Both the position numbers and the translations under genes were made by a program. The notes beneath the pieces are model-generated. The model made no database searches. It worked only from the letters and a program-made list of their open reading frames with translations, and was not told the DNA's origin. From Candidatus Kuenenia hertensis (lineage in GTDB: Bacteria; Planctomycetota; Brocadiia; Brocadiales; Brocadiaceae), in contig SOET01000046.1 in assembly GCA_021646465.1 (NCBI GenBank), positions 1 to 32,034 of the forward strand: 32,034 bases of DNA, written 5' to 3'. This document shows positions 31,904 to 32,034 of the stretch, piece by piece. How positions within the stretch are numbered: position 1 is the first letter of the stretch; every line of letters starts with the position of its first letter.

Positions 31904-32034
31904 TCATTTTAACCGGACTAATCTGTTGCGGAGTGTTGTTCTTGGAATACCGAGTATTTCTGCCATCTTTACCTGATTGCCGTTTGTTTTTTGATGCGCC
32001 CATTCGATAAGTCTTTTTTCAACCTCCGTAAGAA
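31904..32034 (-). CDS. C-terminal end of a Fis/NtrC-type regulator (partial)
   Basis: Only the last 43 codons are in the window; the gene continues past the edge. They read LTEVEKRLIEWAHQKTNGNQ, then a helix-turn-helix VKMAEILGIPRTTLRNRLVRLK. This is the Fis-type DNA-binding domain that ends sigma-54-dependent NtrC-family activators. The HTH and the stop at 31904-31906 are clear. Whether an AAA+ domain precedes it cannot be seen. Confidence 0.8.
   Translation of the reverse strand, partial: LTEVEKRLIEWAHQKTNGNQVKMAEILGIPRTTLRNRLVRLK

Overview
This window reads as chromosomal DNA of a low-GC Gram-negative bacterium, most likely an anammox planctomycete (Brocadiales; Kuenenia/Brocadia type). 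The main reasons are an octaheme HAO-like cytochrome c, a lipid-anchored monoheme cytochrome, Gram-negative envelope genes (bamA, skp, lpxC, lpxA) and many dispersed hairpin repeats. The genus is inferred from gene content, not proven.

Region by region. (1) About 1-4480: a repeat-rich flank with an internally deleted GxxExxY remnant, a 1011-residue CheB-CheR-PAS signalling protein, copies of a GTCGGGTAAGAAACCCGAC hairpin repeat, an 8-bp tandem repeat, and a four-helix-bundle gene broken by one missing base and flanked by inverted repeats. (2) About 4480-8220: mnmA and a TlpA-like thioredoxin on the minus strand, a MITE-like foldback element, a small membrane protein, and an SppA-type lipoprotein peptidase bracketed by inverted copies of an approximately 80-bp repeat. 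(3) 8223-12206, minus strand: yqaA-type membrane protein, exported MEMO-AMMECR1 fusion, stand-alone AMMECR1 protein, leuB. (4) 12474-14350: ilvD with a near-consensus promoter, then tRNA-Gln(UUG). (5) 14525-25628, plus strand: a dense run prs, rplY, pth, rpsF, ssb, rpsR, rplI, dnaB, bamA, skp, lpxC, lpxA and a Gfo/Idh oxidoreductase. It joins nucleotide supply, translation and replication genes directly to outer-membrane assembly and lipid A synthesis; dnaB and bamA overlap by 4 bp. (6) 25647-30140: radical SAM/SPASM protein, DUF1858-type CxxC protein, two small cupins, DUF2249 protein and the octaheme cytochrome, closed by a strong intrinsic terminator. (7) 30235-31838: monoheme lipoprotein cytochrome, panD, lgt; then the C-terminal end of a convergent Fis/NtrC-type regulator at the window edge.

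The most promising candidate for an undescribed system is region 6. Small proteins of families linked to nitrogen-oxide and Fe-S redox chemistry, plus a radical SAM enzyme, sit together and end in an exported octaheme HAO-like enzyme with an unusual charged N-terminal linker. The second candidate is the signal-peptide-bearing MEMO-AMMECR1 fusion, because this family is usually regarded as cytoplasmic.
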